In this document: piece after piece, positions 53,735 to 64,000 of the stretch
How the letters are laid out: the number at the start of each line of letters is the position of its first letter
Position numbering within the stretch: the first letter of the stretch is position 1
Assembly (NCBI GenBank): GCA_014654535.1
Contig: BNBA01000001.1
Coordinates: 124,001 to 188,000, forward strand
Length of the DNA stretch: 64,000 nt
From: Xanthomonas boreopolis
GTDB lineage: Bacteria; Pseudomonadota; Gammaproteobacteria; Xanthomonadales; Xanthomonadaceae
Direction: 5' to 3'
The notes under the pieces: generated by a model
Told to the model about the DNA's origin: nothing
Databases searched by the model: none
The model's input: the letters and a program-made list of their open reading frames with translations, nothing else
Position numbers and translations under genes: made by a program

Positions 53735-53846
53735 GAATCTTCTGCCGATTCTCCGCCCGCTGTCCCGGCATCCCGATGCGACAGAGCCTGCCTGGTCGGA
53801 GGGCAGGGCGCCGCGACGCCGCGGAAGCCCGCCCGGCAAGGGCCGA

Positions 53847-54461
53847 TCAGCGCAATGCCCGTTCCACCGCGGCGAGCATGGCGCGCTTGGAGAACAGGAA
53901 ATCCCACAGGTTGCCGCCCATCTGCCGCCACAGCACCGCCGAGCGCACCGCCGCCAGCAGCAGGGCGCGGATCTCCGAGACCACGCCGGCCTGGCCGAGG
54001 TAGTGCGGATTGCCCTGGACCATCACCCGCGGACGCAGGTGGCTGATGGTATCGGCGTAGAGCGCGCCGAGCGCGGCCAACACGTCCGGATGCGCGCTGT
54101 CGCCCAGTTCGCGGGCCCGGTCGGCGGCCCTGCCGATGCCGGCGACCACCGCGTTCACCGTCGCCGGCTCCTTCACGAAACGCCGTTCCAGTTGCAGCAC
54201 GGCCAGCGCCAGCCGGGGCAGGATCTCGTCGCGGGCCTGGTTGTGGAAATAGTCGTGCAGCAGCCGCAGCCCCGGGGCCACGTCCCGGACCGACCCGTAC
54301 ACCGCCTCGGTCGAGCTGGCGTCGATGCGGAACACGCTGTCCATCGCCGTGCGCACCGTGGATGCCTCCGAGTGCCCGGTCTCGGCGATGCGCCGGACCT
54401 GTTGCAGCGCCTGGGCCAGGCCGGCCAATGCCAGCACGCGTTCGTCCATCGATGAACTCAT
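53847..54461 (-). CDS. hflD: High-frequency lysogenisation protein HflD homologue
   Basis: 204-residue helical protein of the HflD family, membrane-associated in E. coli, where it affects phage lambda CII; its housekeeping role is uncertain. Family-typical stretches are [40 protein letters not shown] and [40 protein letters not shown]. Start [11 protein letters not shown] at 54461; Met five codons later is possible. It follows mnmA by 67 nt, the conserved mnmA-hflD gene pair. Confidence 0.93.
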   Translation of the reverse strand: MSSSMDERVLALAGLAQALQQVRRIAETGHSEASTVRTAMDSVFRIDASSTEAVYGSVRDVAPGLRLLHDYFHNQARDEILPRLALAVLQLERRFVKEPATVNAVVAGIGRAADRARELGDSAHPDVLAALGALYADTISHLRPRVMVQGNPHYLGQAGVVSEIRALLLAAVRSAVLWRQMGGNLWDFLFSKRAMLAAVERALR

Positions 54462-54528
54462 CGAACACTTACCTCGTTTTCCGAAAGAGGGCACCCGCGC
54501 ATGGATGCGCGGCGCTTTTGTGGAGGAT

Positions 54529-55647
54529 TCACGGCGAATCCCCGGCCAGCTGCCGTTCCAGCGGCGCATCGGTGGCGGCGATCACGGCGCCGCCCAGGCA
54601 TTCCGCCCCGTCGTACAGGACCAGCGACTGCCCCGGGGTGACCGCCCGCTGCGGACGGGCGAAGCGCACGCTGACTGTGCCATCGTCCTCCATCTCGACC
54701 GCACACGGCTCGTCGGCCTGGCGGTAGCGGGTCTGCGCGGTGCACTCGAAGCGGCGCGCCGGCGGGCGGCCGGCGACCCAGTGGGCCGGCTCCGAGCGCA
54801 GCCAGCTCGACTGCAGCCAGGCGCTGTCGCGGTCCTGGTCCACGTACAGGATGTTGTTGGGGACGTCCTTGCCGACCACGTACCACGGCGCGGCCGGGCG
54901 GCCGCGCACGCCGCCGATGTTCAGGCCCTCGCGCTGGCCGAGGGTGAAGTAGAACACTCCCGGATGCTCGGCGATCCGCCGCCCCTGCGGGTCGCGGATC
55001 TCGCCGGGCCGGGCCGGCAGGTAGCGGCCGAGGAATTCGCGGAAATCGCGTTCGCCGATGAAGCAGATGCCGGTGGAGTCCTTCTTGGCATGCGTCGGCA
55101 GCCCGGCCTCGCGGGCGATCCGGCGCAGGTCGGTCTTCTCCAGCTCGCCGATCGGGAACAAGGTCGCCGCCAGCTGCTCCTGGCCGAGCTGGTGCAGGAA
55201 GTAGCTCTGGTCCTTGCCGCGGTCGGCGCCGCGCAGCAGTTTCCAGCGGCCGCCGGCATGCGCGACCCGGGCATAGTGGCCGGTGGCGATGCGCTCGGCG
55301 CCCAGTTCGCGGGCGGCGTCCAGGAAATGCTTGAACTTCACCTCGCGGTTGCACAGCACGTCGGGATTGGGCGTGCGGCCGGCCGCGTACTCCGCCAGGA
55401 AGTGCTCGAACACCCCGGCCCAGTACTCGCTGGAGAAATTCCGGAAATGGAAGGGGATGCCCAGCACGCCGCAGACCGCGACCGCATCGCGGCGGTCGTC
55501 CTCGGCCCGGCACTCGCCGCTGCCGTCGTCCTCCCAGTTCTGCATGAACAGCCCGGCCACGGCCTCGCCGCGCTGGACCAGGCGCAGCGCGGCGACGGAC
55601 GAGTCCACGCCCCCGGACACGCCGACGATGATCCGCGGGGTGCTCAT
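54529..55647 (-). CDS. mnmA: tRNA-specific 2-thiouridylase MnmA
   Basis: Installs the 2-thio group on U34 of Glu/Gln/Lys tRNAs. The 372-residue product has the PP-loop ATP motif [13 protein letters not shown] (residues 9-21) and the two catalytic Cys: C99 (TPNPDVLCN) and C195 ([11 protein letters not shown]). It also has the substrate-binding [15 protein letters not shown] and C-terminal beta domain [10 protein letters not shown]. Start MSTPRIIVG at 55647 overlaps the NUDIX gene stop by four bases (ATGA). Full length and apparently active. Confidence 0.98.
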   Translation of the reverse strand: MSTPRIIVGVSGGVDSSVAALRLVQRGEAVAGLFMQNWEDDGSGECRAEDDRRDAVAVCGVLGIPFHFRNFSSEYWAGVFEHFLAEYAAGRTPNPDVLCNREVKFKHFLDAARELGAERIATGHYARVAHAGGRWKLLRGADRGKDQSYFLHQLGQEQLAATLFPIGELEKTDLRRIAREAGLPTHAKKDSTGICFIGERDFREFLGRYLPARPGEIRDPQGRRIAEHPGVFYFTLGQREGLNIGGVRGRPAAPWYVVGKDVPNNILYVDQDRDSAWLQSSWLRSEPAHWVAGRPPARRFECTAQTRYRQADEPCAVEMEDDGTVSVRFARPQRAVTPGQSLVLYDGAECLGGAVIAATDAPLERQLAGDSP

Positions 55648-56102
55648 GGCACGTGCCGTACCGCCGACAGCGGGTGGCGCTGGCCGGAGAGCCAGTCCCG
55701 CACGACCTGCCGCACCAGCGGGCTGCGCAGGCGCGGCCCGGCGGCCTCCAGTTCGGCCGGGGTCATCCAGAGCGCCCGGACGATCCCGGCATCCAGCTCG
55801 CGCTCCGGCGCGTGCGAGAGCGGCTCGGCCGCGTAGGCGAAGCGCAGGAAGGTCTGGCCGCTGGCCGCGGTCCACAGGTAGCTGCCGACGAAGTGCGTGC
55901 AGCGCACGGTCCAGCCGGTCTCCTCCAGGGTCTCGCGCACGGCCGCCTGTTCCAGGCTCTCGCCCGGTTCGAGGTGGCCCGCCGGCTGGTTGATCACCAG
56001 CCGGCCGCCGATGGACTCCTCGACCAGCAGCAGCCTGCCGTCCCGTACCACCACCGTGGCCACGGTGACGTCGGGCGACCAGCGATCCTCCGTGGCCGCC
56101 AT
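55644..56102 (-). CDS. NUDIX hydrolase (NudJ-like)
   Basis: 152-residue pyrophosphohydrolase with a complete Nudix box ([23 protein letters not shown]), consistent with a phosphatase NudJ that in E. coli hydrolyses HMP-PP and nucleoside di/triphosphates. Start MAATEDRW at 56102 touches the preceding stop (TGATG), and it ends overlapping mnmA. NudJ-mnmA-hflD order is conserved in gammaproteobacteria. Confidence 0.93.
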   Translation of the reverse strand: MAATEDRWSPDVTVATVVVRDGRLLLVEESIGGRLVINQPAGHLEPGESLEQAAVRETLEETGWTVRCTHFVGSYLWTAASGQTFLRFAYAAEPLSHAPERELDAGIVRALWMTPAELEAAGPRLRSPLVRQVVRDWLSGQRHPLSAVRHVP

Positions 56103-56590
56103 CAGAACCGGTCCTCCCCGGGCGTCAGCTCGGCTTCCATCGCGTCGGCCGAGCGGGTCGCCGCCTCGATGGCGTCGGCCAGCGTCTGGTCGTCCGCGTC
56201 GGGGGACAGCTTGATCACGAACGCCGCGGTGCCGTCCTGGTTCACCCAACCTCCCAGGATGCTGTCGTAGGCATCGGCGAGCAGGCGGTTGGCGATCCTG
56301 GCAGGCAGCTCCGGCTGTTGGCCGGCGTAGCCCACCGACCAGATCTCGCGCACCTTCACGCTGCCGTAGCTCTCGATCGCCGAGCGCACGTAGGTGAGCT
56401 GATTGCGTTCGTGGCCTTGCGCATCCTTCCCGAGGCCGAACAGGATCCGGTAATCGCCGTTGTCGTCGGCGGCCGCCTCGTAGCCCAGGCGCTGCAGCTG
56501 CGCGCCGAGCCCGGCGTCCGGCACGGCGGCCGATGCGAACGCGGGCGCGGCTGCGGCCAACAGCAACGCAAGGGAACGGACGGGCTTCAT
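56102..56590 (-). CDS. Secreted/periplasmic hypothetical protein
   Basis: 162-residue protein with a signal peptide ([20 protein letters not shown], cleavage near AAVP). The mature part is a compact acidic/Arg mixed domain ([60 protein letters not shown]). I do not recognise a family. It heads the minus-strand NUDIX-mnmA-hflD unit with a one-base stop/start overlap and is divergent from clpS. Confidence 0.8.
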   Translation of the reverse strand: MKPVRSLALLLAAAAPAFASAAVPDAGLGAQLQRLGYEAAADDNGDYRILFGLGKDAQGHERNQLTYVRSAIESYGSVKVREIWSVGYAGQQPELPARIANRLLADAYDSILGGWVNQDGTAAFVIKLSPDADDQTLADAIEAATRSADAMEAELTPGEDRF

Positions 56591-56694
56591 GGGCAAGACG
56601 GGTAATGGGTGGCAAGACCGCAAATTGTGCGGCCCGTGCGGTGAATCGTCCAATGACGGCCGTTCCCACCTGCTCGGCGGCGAGCACCGCACCT

Positions 56695-56700
56695 TATAAT
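56695..56700 (+). promoter_or_regulatory. Possible -10 box of clpS (leaderless?)
   Basis: A perfect TATAAT lies at 56695-56700, only 7 bases before the clpS ATG at 56708. If used, the transcript would begin at or next to the start codon, a leaderless message. No good -35 box is seen at 17 bp upstream, so it could also be chance. Confidence 0.35.
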
Positions 56701-56707
56701 TGTCCGC

Positions 56708-57028
56708 ATGTCCCGCAAGACCGCCCACGAACACGATCATGGCCTGCTGGTGGAGCCCGGCAAGCCGGAAGTCGCGCCGCCGCCGCGCTACCAGGTGCTC
56801 CTGCTCAACGACGACTACACGCCGATGGACTTCGTCGTGACCGTCCTGCAGCAGTTCTTCTCGATGGACCTGGAGAAGGCGACCCAGGTGATGCTGCACG
56901 TCCACACCCGCGGCCGGGGCGTCTGCGGGGTCTATACCCGCGAGGTCGCCGAGACCAAGGTCGCCCAGGTGAACGAGTTCTCCCGGATCAACCAGCACCC
57001 CTTGCTGTGCACGATGGAGCAGGCCTAG
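56708..57028 (+). CDS. clpS: ATP-dependent Clp protease adaptor ClpS
   Basis: Adaptor that delivers N-degron substrates to ClpAP. The 106-residue protein has the disordered N terminus and the ClpS fold with the conserved [20 protein letters not shown], the [20 protein letters not shown] loop and the C-terminal [10 protein letters not shown]. The N-end-rule pocket residues (DDYTPMDF, H-containing MLHVHT) are present. 156 nt before clpA, same strand. Confidence 0.98.
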   Translation: MSRKTAHEHDHGLLVEPGKPEVAPPPRYQVLLLNDDYTPMDFVVTVLQQFFSMDLEKATQVMLHVHTRGRGVCGVYTREVAETKVAQVNEFSRINQHPLLCTMEQA

Positions 57029-57184
57029 GCGCCGCCCCGAGAAAGCTCGCGCCAGGCATGCGCGGGGATGCGACGGGGCGGGGATCCGCCTGCCCTAACG
57101 CAACGTAAACATGGCAATCCGATAGGGTTGTGGAAAATCCCAGCCGAAGCCGCATATTGTTGGCAACTGCCGTCGGAGTTCCCC

Positions 57185-59464
57185 ATGTTCAGCAAAGACC
57201 TCGAGCAAACCATCGGCCAGTGCTACAAGCGGGCCCGCGAGGCTCGCCATGAGTTCATGACGGTCGAGCACCTGCTGCTCGCCTTGCTCGACAACCCGTC
57301 CGCCCAGGCCGTGCTGAAGGCATGCGGGGCCGATTCCGTGCGGCTGCACAACGACCTGGAGCAGGCCATCGAGGCCTCGGTGTCGCGCCTGCCCGAGGAC
57401 GACGGCCGCGACACCCAGCCGACCCTCGGCTTCCAGCGCGTGCTGCAGCGGGCCGTCTACCACGTCCAGTCCTCCGGCAAGAAGGAGGTCACCGGCGCCA
57501 ACGTGCTGGTGGCGATCTTCGGCGAGAAGGACTCGCATGCGGTGTATTTCCTGAACCAGCAGGACATCACCCGCCTGGACATCGTCAACTACATCTCCCA
57601 CGGCATCGCCAAGCTGGGCGAGGAGGGCGAGGGCCCGTCCTCCGAAGGCGAGGGCAAGGCCGAGGGCGGCGAGGGCGAAGGCAAGGGCGACGCCCTGAGC
57701 GAATTCGCCACCAACCTCAACGAACAGGCCCGCGCCGGGCGGATCGACCCGCTGGTCGGGCGCGCCGACGAGATCGAACGCACCATCCAGGTGCTGTGCC
57801 GCCGCCGCAAGAACAACCCGCTCTACGTCGGCGAGGCCGGCGTCGGCAAGACCGCGATCGCGGAAGGCCTGGCCAAGCGCATCGTCGAGGGTTCCGTGCC
57901 CGAGGTGCTGGCCGATGCGGTGATCTACTCGCTCGACCTGGGCGCGCTGGTCGCCGGCACCAAGTACCGGGGCGACTTCGAGAAGCGCCTGAAGGGCGTG
58001 CTGACCGCGTTGAAGAAGGTGCCCAACGCGGTGCTGTTCATCGACGAGATCCACACCATCATCGGCGCCGGCTCGGCCTCGGGCGGCACCATGGACGCCT
58101 CCAACCTGATCAAGCCGGCCCTGGCGTCGGGCGAGTTGCGCTGCATCGGCTCGACCACGTTCCAGGAATACCGCGGCATCTTCGAGAAGGACCGTGCGCT
58201 GGCGCGGCGCTTCCAGAAGATCGACATCATCGAGCCGACGGTGGGCGAGGCCTACCAGATCCTGCAGGGCCTCAAGCCCAAGTACGAGGCGCACCACGGC
58301 GTGACCTACGCCGACGACGCCCTGCAGGCCGCGGTGGACCTGTCGGTCAAGCACATCGCCGACCGCCTGCTGCCGGACAAGGCCATCGACGTGATCGACG
58401 AGGCCGGCGCGCGGCAGCGCCTGTTGCCGGCCGGCCAGCGCAAGGAGCTGATCGACATCGAGGAGATCGAGACGATCGTGGCCAAGATGGCCCGCATCCC
58501 GGCCAAGCAGGTCAGCGCGACCGACAAGGACGTGCTGCAGCACCTGGAGCGCAACCTGAAGATGGTGATCTTCGGGCAGGACCCGGCGATCGAGACGCTG
58601 GCCTCGGCGATCAAGCTCGCGCGCAGCGGCCTGGGCAATCCCGAGAAGCCGATCGGCAACTTCCTGTTCGCCGGCCCGACCGGCGTCGGCAAGACCGAGG
58701 TGACCAAGCAGCTCGCGCTGCAGCTGGGCATCGAGCTGGTGCGCTTTGACATGTCCGAGTACATGGAACCGCATTCGGTGAGCCGCCTGATCGGCGCCCC
58801 CCCGGGCTACGTCGGCTTCGACCAGGGCGGCCTGCTGACCGAGAAGATCGTCAAGACCCCGCACTGCGTGCTGCTGCTCGACGAGGTGGAAAAGGCGCAC
58901 CCGGACATCTTCAACATCCTGCTGCAGGTCATGGACCGCGGCGTGCTGACCGATACCAACGGGCGCGAGGCGAACTTCAAGAACGTGATCATCGTGATGA
59001 CCACGAACGCCGGCGCCACCCAGGCCTCGCGCCGCACGATCGGCTTCACCAAGCAGGACCACAGCACGGACGCGATGGAGGTGATCCGCAAGAGCTTCAC
59101 CCCGGAGTTCCGCAATCGCCTCGATGCGATCGTGCAGTTCCAGCCGCTGGGCTTCGACCACATCCTGCGGGTCGTGGACAAGTTCCTGATCGAGCTGGAA
59201 GCGCTGCTGCAGGAGAAGCACGTCAGCCTGTCGGCCACGCCGACCGCGCGCGACTGGCTGGCGCAGCACGGGTTCGACCCGCTGATGGGCGCGCGCCCGA
59301 TGACCCGGGTGATCCAGGACAAGGTCAAGCGTCCGCTGGCCGACGAACTGCTGTTCGGCAAGCTGGTCAATGGCGGCAAGGTCAGCATCGACGTGAAGGA
59401 CGACGAGCTGGTGGTCGAGGCGCAGGCCGAGCCGGAGCGGCTGCTGCCGGCGACGGTCGAATAA
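57185..59464 (+). CDS. clpA: ATP-dependent Clp unfoldase ClpA
   Basis: Hexameric AAA+ unfoldase that partners ClpP. The 759-residue product has a Clp_N repeat domain (about 1-145), an acidic Glu/Gly linker (about 155-180), D1 with Walker A GEAGVGKT, and D2 with Walker A GPTGVGKT. The ClpP-contact loop contains IGFTKQDHS (IGF in place of IGL), and a conserved C-terminal domain ends the protein. Start ATG at 57185 has GGAG seven bases upstream; earlier open frame is GC noise. Followed by a double hairpin terminator. Confidence 0.98.
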   Translation: MFSKDLEQTIGQCYKRAREARHEFMTVEHLLLALLDNPSAQAVLKACGADSVRLHNDLEQAIEASVSRLPEDDGRDTQPTLGFQRVLQRAVYHVQSSGKKEVTGANVLVAIFGEKDSHAVYFLNQQDITRLDIVNYISHGIAKLGEEGEGPSSEGEGKAEGGEGEGKGDALSEFATNLNEQARAGRIDPLVGRADEIERTIQVLCRRRKNNPLYVGEAGVGKTAIAEGLAKRIVEGSVPEVLADAVIYSLDLGALVAGTKYRGDFEKRLKGVLTALKKVPNAVLFIDEIHTIIGAGSASGGTMDASNLIKPALASGELRCIGSTTFQEYRGIFEKDRALARRFQKIDIIEPTVGEAYQILQGLKPKYEAHHGVTYADDALQAAVDLSVKHIADRLLPDKAIDVIDEAGARQRLLPAGQRKELIDIEEIETIVAKMARIPAKQVSATDKDVLQHLERNLKMVIFGQDPAIETLASAIKLARSGLGNPEKPIGNFLFAGPTGVGKTEVTKQLALQLGIELVRFDMSEYMEPHSVSRLIGAPPGYVGFDQGGLLTEKIVKTPHCVLLLDEVEKAHPDIFNILLQVMDRGVLTDTNGREANFKNVIIVMTTNAGATQASRRTIGFTKQDHSTDAMEVIRKSFTPEFRNRLDAIVQFQPLGFDHILRVVDKFLIELEALLQEKHVSLSATPTARDWLAQHGFDPLMGARPMTRVIQDKVKRPLADELLFGKLVNGGKVSIDVKDDELVVEAQAEPERLLPATVE

Positions 59465-59479
59465 GCCGCGCACGCAAAA

Positions 59480-59548
59480 GCCAGCGGTGCCGGAGGGCGC
59501 CGCTGGCGGCTATTCTCACCAAGCGGAAGGCGGCCATGGGCCGCCTTC
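59480..59548 (+). terminator. clpA terminator (two stem-loops)
   Basis: Stem one: GCCAGCGGTGC (59480-59490) pairs with GCGCCGCTGGC (59497-59507). Stem two: GAAGGCGGCC (59526-59535) pairs with GGCCGCCTTC (59539-59548), followed by TTCATG. It lies between convergent clpA and infA, so it may serve both. Confidence 0.75.
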
Positions 59549-59572
59549 TTCATGCGACCGCGCCGGGCGCGA

Positions 59573-59791
59573 TCACTTCATGCGGTAGGTGATACGGCCC
59601 TTGGTGAGGTCGTACGGGGTCATCTCGACCTTCACGCGGTCGCCGGTCAGGATGCGGATGTAGTTCTTGCGCATGCGCCCGGAGATGTGGGCGATGATCT
59701 CGTGCCCGTTCTCCAGCTTGACCCGGAAGGTGGTGTTGGGCAGCGTCTCGCTGACAGTGCCCTCGAATTCGATGGAATCGTCTTTCGACAT
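59573..59791 (-). CDS. infA: Translation initiation factor IF-1
   Basis: Essential 72-residue S1-fold initiation factor binding the 30S A site. It keeps almost every family position ([71 protein letters not shown]). Monocistronic between clpA and aat; the promoter is in the 85-nt gap upstream. Confidence 0.99.
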   Translation of the reverse strand: MSKDDSIEFEGTVSETLPNTTFRVKLENGHEIIAHISGRMRKNYIRILTGDRVKVEMTPYDLTKGRITYRMK

Positions 59792-59876
59792 GTAGTCCTG
59801 TGTGTCGCAGGGGGCCGCAAGGCCCGAGGGGAAAAGGGAATTTTACGCCCCGCCGCCGATGGGTGCAAAGTTTGCG

Positions 59877-60626
59877 TTAACCGGTCGTGGAACAGGCCAG
59901 CGCCGCGGCCGGCAGTTCGCCGAAGCGCCCGGTCCAGGGGCCCGGTCTTTCGGGCTGGGCGACCAGCGCGCGGACCTGCTCGAGGAACGCCTGCCGAGGC
60001 CACGATTCCGCCCCCAGGCTGAGCAGGTGCGGGTTCTCGACCTGCGCATCGATCAGCGGCCAGCCCCATTCCCCCAGGCGCCGGGCAAGCGCGGCGAGCG
60101 CCACCTTGGAGCCTCCGCTGCGCCGGCTGAACATGCTCTCGCCGAAGAACGCCCGCCCGATCGCCACCCCGTAGATGCCGCCGACCAGTTCCTCCCGGTC
60201 GAAGACTTCCACCGAGTGCGCGTGCCCCAGCCGATGCAGCGCCAGATAGGCCTCGCGCATGCCCGCGGTGATCCAGGTGCCGTCCTGCCCGGGCCGCGGC
60301 GTGCCGGCGCAGGCCTCGACGACCGCGGCGAAGCAGGTGTCGGCCCGTACCCGCCAGTCGCTGCGGCGCAGCCCGCGGCGGAACTTCGATGCCAGCCGGA
60401 CGCCGTCGGTACGGAACACCATGCGCGGGTCCGGCGACCACCACAGGATCGGCTGGCCATCGGAGAACCAGGGGAATATCCCTTCCGCATAGGCATTGAG
60501 CAGGCGCTGGGGGGTGAGGTCGCCGCCGACGGCCAGCAGGCCGTCCGGTTGCGCCAGCGCATCTTCCGCCGGCGGGAACGGAGCATCGGGCGCGGGCGAA
60601 AGCAGGTAGGGGCGTATGGGGCGCAT
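59877..60626 (-). CDS. aat: Leucyl/phenylalanyl-tRNA--protein transferase Aat
   Basis: Adds Leu or Phe to N-terminal Arg/Lys of proteins, marking them for ClpS. The 249-residue product has the Aat signature (FPWFSDGQPILWWSPDPRMV, LHRLGHAHSVEVFDREELVG, GGIYGVAIGRAFFGESMFSR) and a C-terminal catalytic part (SWPRQAFLEQVRALV). Start MRPIRPYLLSP at 60626; Met 24 codons earlier would add an untypical Pro/Arg stretch. Encoded near clpS and clpA, so the N-degron genes are clustered. Confidence 0.97.
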   Translation of the reverse strand: MRPIRPYLLSPAPDAPFPPAEDALAQPDGLLAVGGDLTPQRLLNAYAEGIFPWFSDGQPILWWSPDPRMVFRTDGVRLASKFRRGLRRSDWRVRADTCFAAVVEACAGTPRPGQDGTWITAGMREAYLALHRLGHAHSVEVFDREELVGGIYGVAIGRAFFGESMFSRRSGGSKVALAALARRLGEWGWPLIDAQVENPHLLSLGAESWPRQAFLEQVRALVAQPERPGPWTGRFGELPAAALACSTTG

Positions 60627-60707
60627 GCGCGGCATTATCGCGCCGACGGCGCGGCGGGGCTGCGCCGGTGTTCGCACGGGTCTCGGCGGGACAAGCAAGG
60701 GGGGGGG

Positions 60708-61841
60708 CTAGCGTGCCGTTCCGGCCGCCTTGAACGGCGCGTGCTCGGCCAATCCCCGCGCGTAGCGCGCCACGGCGACGCGCTCCTCCCGGCACCATTC
60801 GGCGAGCGGCACCCGGAAGCCCTCGTCGGCGATCCAGTGGCGGCTGCGCACCAACGTGGGCAGGAAGCCCCGGGCCAGCTTGTGCTCGCCCTGCGCCCCT
60901 GGCTCGAAGCGGGCCAATCCCTCGCGCAGGCAGTACTCGATGCCCTGGTAGTAGCAGGTCTCGAAATGCAGGCCGGGCAGCGCTTCGCCGCCCCAGTAGC
61001 GCCCATACAGCGTATCGGCGCCGCGCAGGCACAGCGCGCCCGCCAGGGGCGCGCCGTCGCGCTCGGCGAGGAAGATCACCAGCTGCCGCGGTGCCGTCTC
61101 CGCCAGATGCCGCAGGAACCGGAGAGTGAGCGCCGGCGAATTGCCGTACTCGTGGAAGGTCTTGAGATAGAAGCCGAACATCGCCTCCAGGTCGCGACCG
61201 CTCGCTTCGTCGCCATGCACGACCCGGAAGCCGATGCCGGCGCGCCGCACCTTGGCGCGTTCCTGCCGGATGTTCTTGCGGTGCTTGTGGTCCATCGCGG
61301 CGAGGAAGGACTCGAAATCGGTCCAGTCGCCCGGATTGCGCCAGTGGTACTGGACGTCCTCGCGCAGCAGCCAGTCCTCGCCGAAGCATCCGTCCTCGTC
61401 GGCCTCGTGGAAATTCACGTGGGCGGAAGAGAGCGCCTCCCGTTCGACCAGCCCGCGCATGGCCTGCAGCAGGAAGCCGCGCCTCCGCGGGTCGCGCGCC
61501 AGCAGGCGCGGCCCGGTGACCGGCGAGTAGGGCACCGCGCACAGCCACTTGGGATAGTAGTCCTGGCCGTAGTGGGCATAGGCATTGGCCCAGGCGTGGT
61601 CGAACACGAACTCGCCATGCGAATTGGTCTTCAGGTAGCCCGGCGCGGCGGCCACCAGCGCATCGTGCTCCCACAGGGTGAGATGCCAGGGCTGCCAGCC
61701 CCAGTCGGGGCGCAGGCAGCCGCCTTGCTCCAGCCCTGCCAGGAACGCATGCGAAACGAAGGGGTTGCGGCCGTCGTGCAGCGCATCCCAGCTTGCGGCG
61801 GGGATGTCCGTGAGCCGGTGGAGGATCCGGGCTTCGATCAT
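60708..61841 (-). CDS. GNAT-like/DUF482 (FemAB-type) family protein
   Basis: 377-residue cytosolic protein of the DUF482 (peptidogalycan biosynthesis-type) family with a double GNAT fold. Recognisable stretches: NPFVSHAFLAGLEQGGCLRP, YYPKWLCAVPYSPVTGPRLL, SAHVNFHEADED, HKHRKNIRQERAKVRRAGIG and HFETCYYQGIEYCLREGLAR. It is predicted to act on an acyl or aminoacyl group; substrate unknown. Found next to aat and trxB as in related genomes. Full-length. Confidence 0.87.
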   Translation of the reverse strand: MIEARILHRLTDIPAASWDALHDGRNPFVSHAFLAGLEQGGCLRPDWGWQPWHLTLWEHDALVAAAPGYLKTNSHGEFVFDHAWANAYAHYGQDYYPKWLCAVPYSPVTGPRLLARDPRRRGFLLQAMRGLVEREALSSAHVNFHEADEDGCFGEDWLLREDVQYHWRNPGDWTDFESFLAAMDHKHRKNIRQERAKVRRAGIGFRVVHGDEASGRDLEAMFGFYLKTFHEYGNSPALTLRFLRHLAETAPRQLVIFLAERDGAPLAGALCLRGADTLYGRYWGGEALPGLHFETCYYQGIEYCLREGLARFEPGAQGEHKLARGFLPTLVRSRHWIADEGFRVPLAEWCREERVAVARYARGLAEHAPFKAAGTAR

Positions 61842-61941
61842 GCCTGCAGCGTCATCCCTGCACGGGCGGCGTGGATGGCGGCGATCCGCGGCGGGGCCGT
61901 CGCCATCTCCCGGAAACGCACCGGTTGCGGCTCATGCGGAG

Positions 61942-61969
61942 CCTCCGCCATTCCCGGGAATGGCGGAGG
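61942..61969 (-). terminator. trxB terminator (perfect palindrome)
   Basis: CCTCCGCCATTCCC (61942-61955) and GGGAATGGCGGAGG (61956-61969) form a 28-nt perfect palindrome directly after the trxB stop, with the centre folding into a CCGG loop. Strong stem, no clear U tract. Confidence 0.8.
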
Positions 61970-61976
61970 GCATGCC

Positions 61977-64000
<2,024 letters not shown>

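Noticed and set aside
57095-59473. 792-codon open frame antisense to clpA
   Set aside because: Mirror image of clpA codons; no recognisable domain.

Overview
The window is a high-GC gammaproteobacterial chromosome segment. Gene content and order (a fli/flg/fle flagellar locus with a second-type rpoN, a RavA/RavR/RavS-like c-di-GMP signalling block, then hflD-mnmA-clpS-clpA-infA-aat-trxB-ftsK) point to Xanthomonadaceae/Lysobacteraceae. The genus is not determinable by eye; the secreted lysyl-endopeptidase-type protease would fit a Lysobacter or Luteimonas relative. Because GC is so high, nearly every gene carries long open shadow frames, and these were discarded. No rRNA, tRNA, CRISPR array, insertion sequence, phage or replication origin was seen.

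Layout. 1-5705: 3' part of a flagellar export/switch operon on the minus strand (fliL-M-N-O-P-Q-R, then an MHYT-GGDEF gene cut by the window edge). 5832-11497: a non-flagellar block (glycerate 2-kinase, MFS carrier, CdaR-type regulator, secreted serine protease) lying between fliK and fliL. 11554-18623: fliE-F-G-H-I-J-K. 18742-28087: large multidomain glycosyltransferase, fleQ, a receiver-only protein, rpoN, a LuxR-type regulator, a PilZ-like gene, a fliT-like gene and fliS. 28194-30661: fliD and the single flagellin fliC. 31014-41563: flgB-C-D-E-F-G-H-I-J-K-L. 41750-44457: a 71-residue orphan, cheV, flgA, flgM, flgN. 44560-53679: two histidine kinases around a degenerate GGDEF-EAL-REC response regulator, a PAS-GGDEF-EAL protein, a small hypothetical and a chemoreceptor. 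53847-64000: housekeeping genes.

How it works together. The sequence shows a readable three-tier flagellar hierarchy. FleQ and RpoN are encoded here. Four sigma54 (-24/-12) promoters precede fliE, fliL, flgB and flgA, each placed so that the predicted leader is 22-24 nt. Sigma28-type promoters precede fliC, fliD, flgM and the chemoreceptor, and FlgM, the anti-sigma28 factor, is present. Around this are several c-di-GMP proteins (MHYT-GGDEF, GGDEF-EAL-REC, PAS-GGDEF-EAL, PilZ-like, FleQ), suggesting integrated control of motility versus sessility. The housekeeping end co-locates Aat, ClpS and ClpA, the core of the bacterial N-degron pathway apart from ClpP.

Several intergenic gaps hold inverted-repeat pairs of REP/MITE type. 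Best candidates for novelty are the orphan small protein at 41750-41965, the catalytic-residue substitutions in the RavR-like protein, the glycerate/protease block inside the fli locus, and the palindrome in the cdaR-MFS divergent control region.
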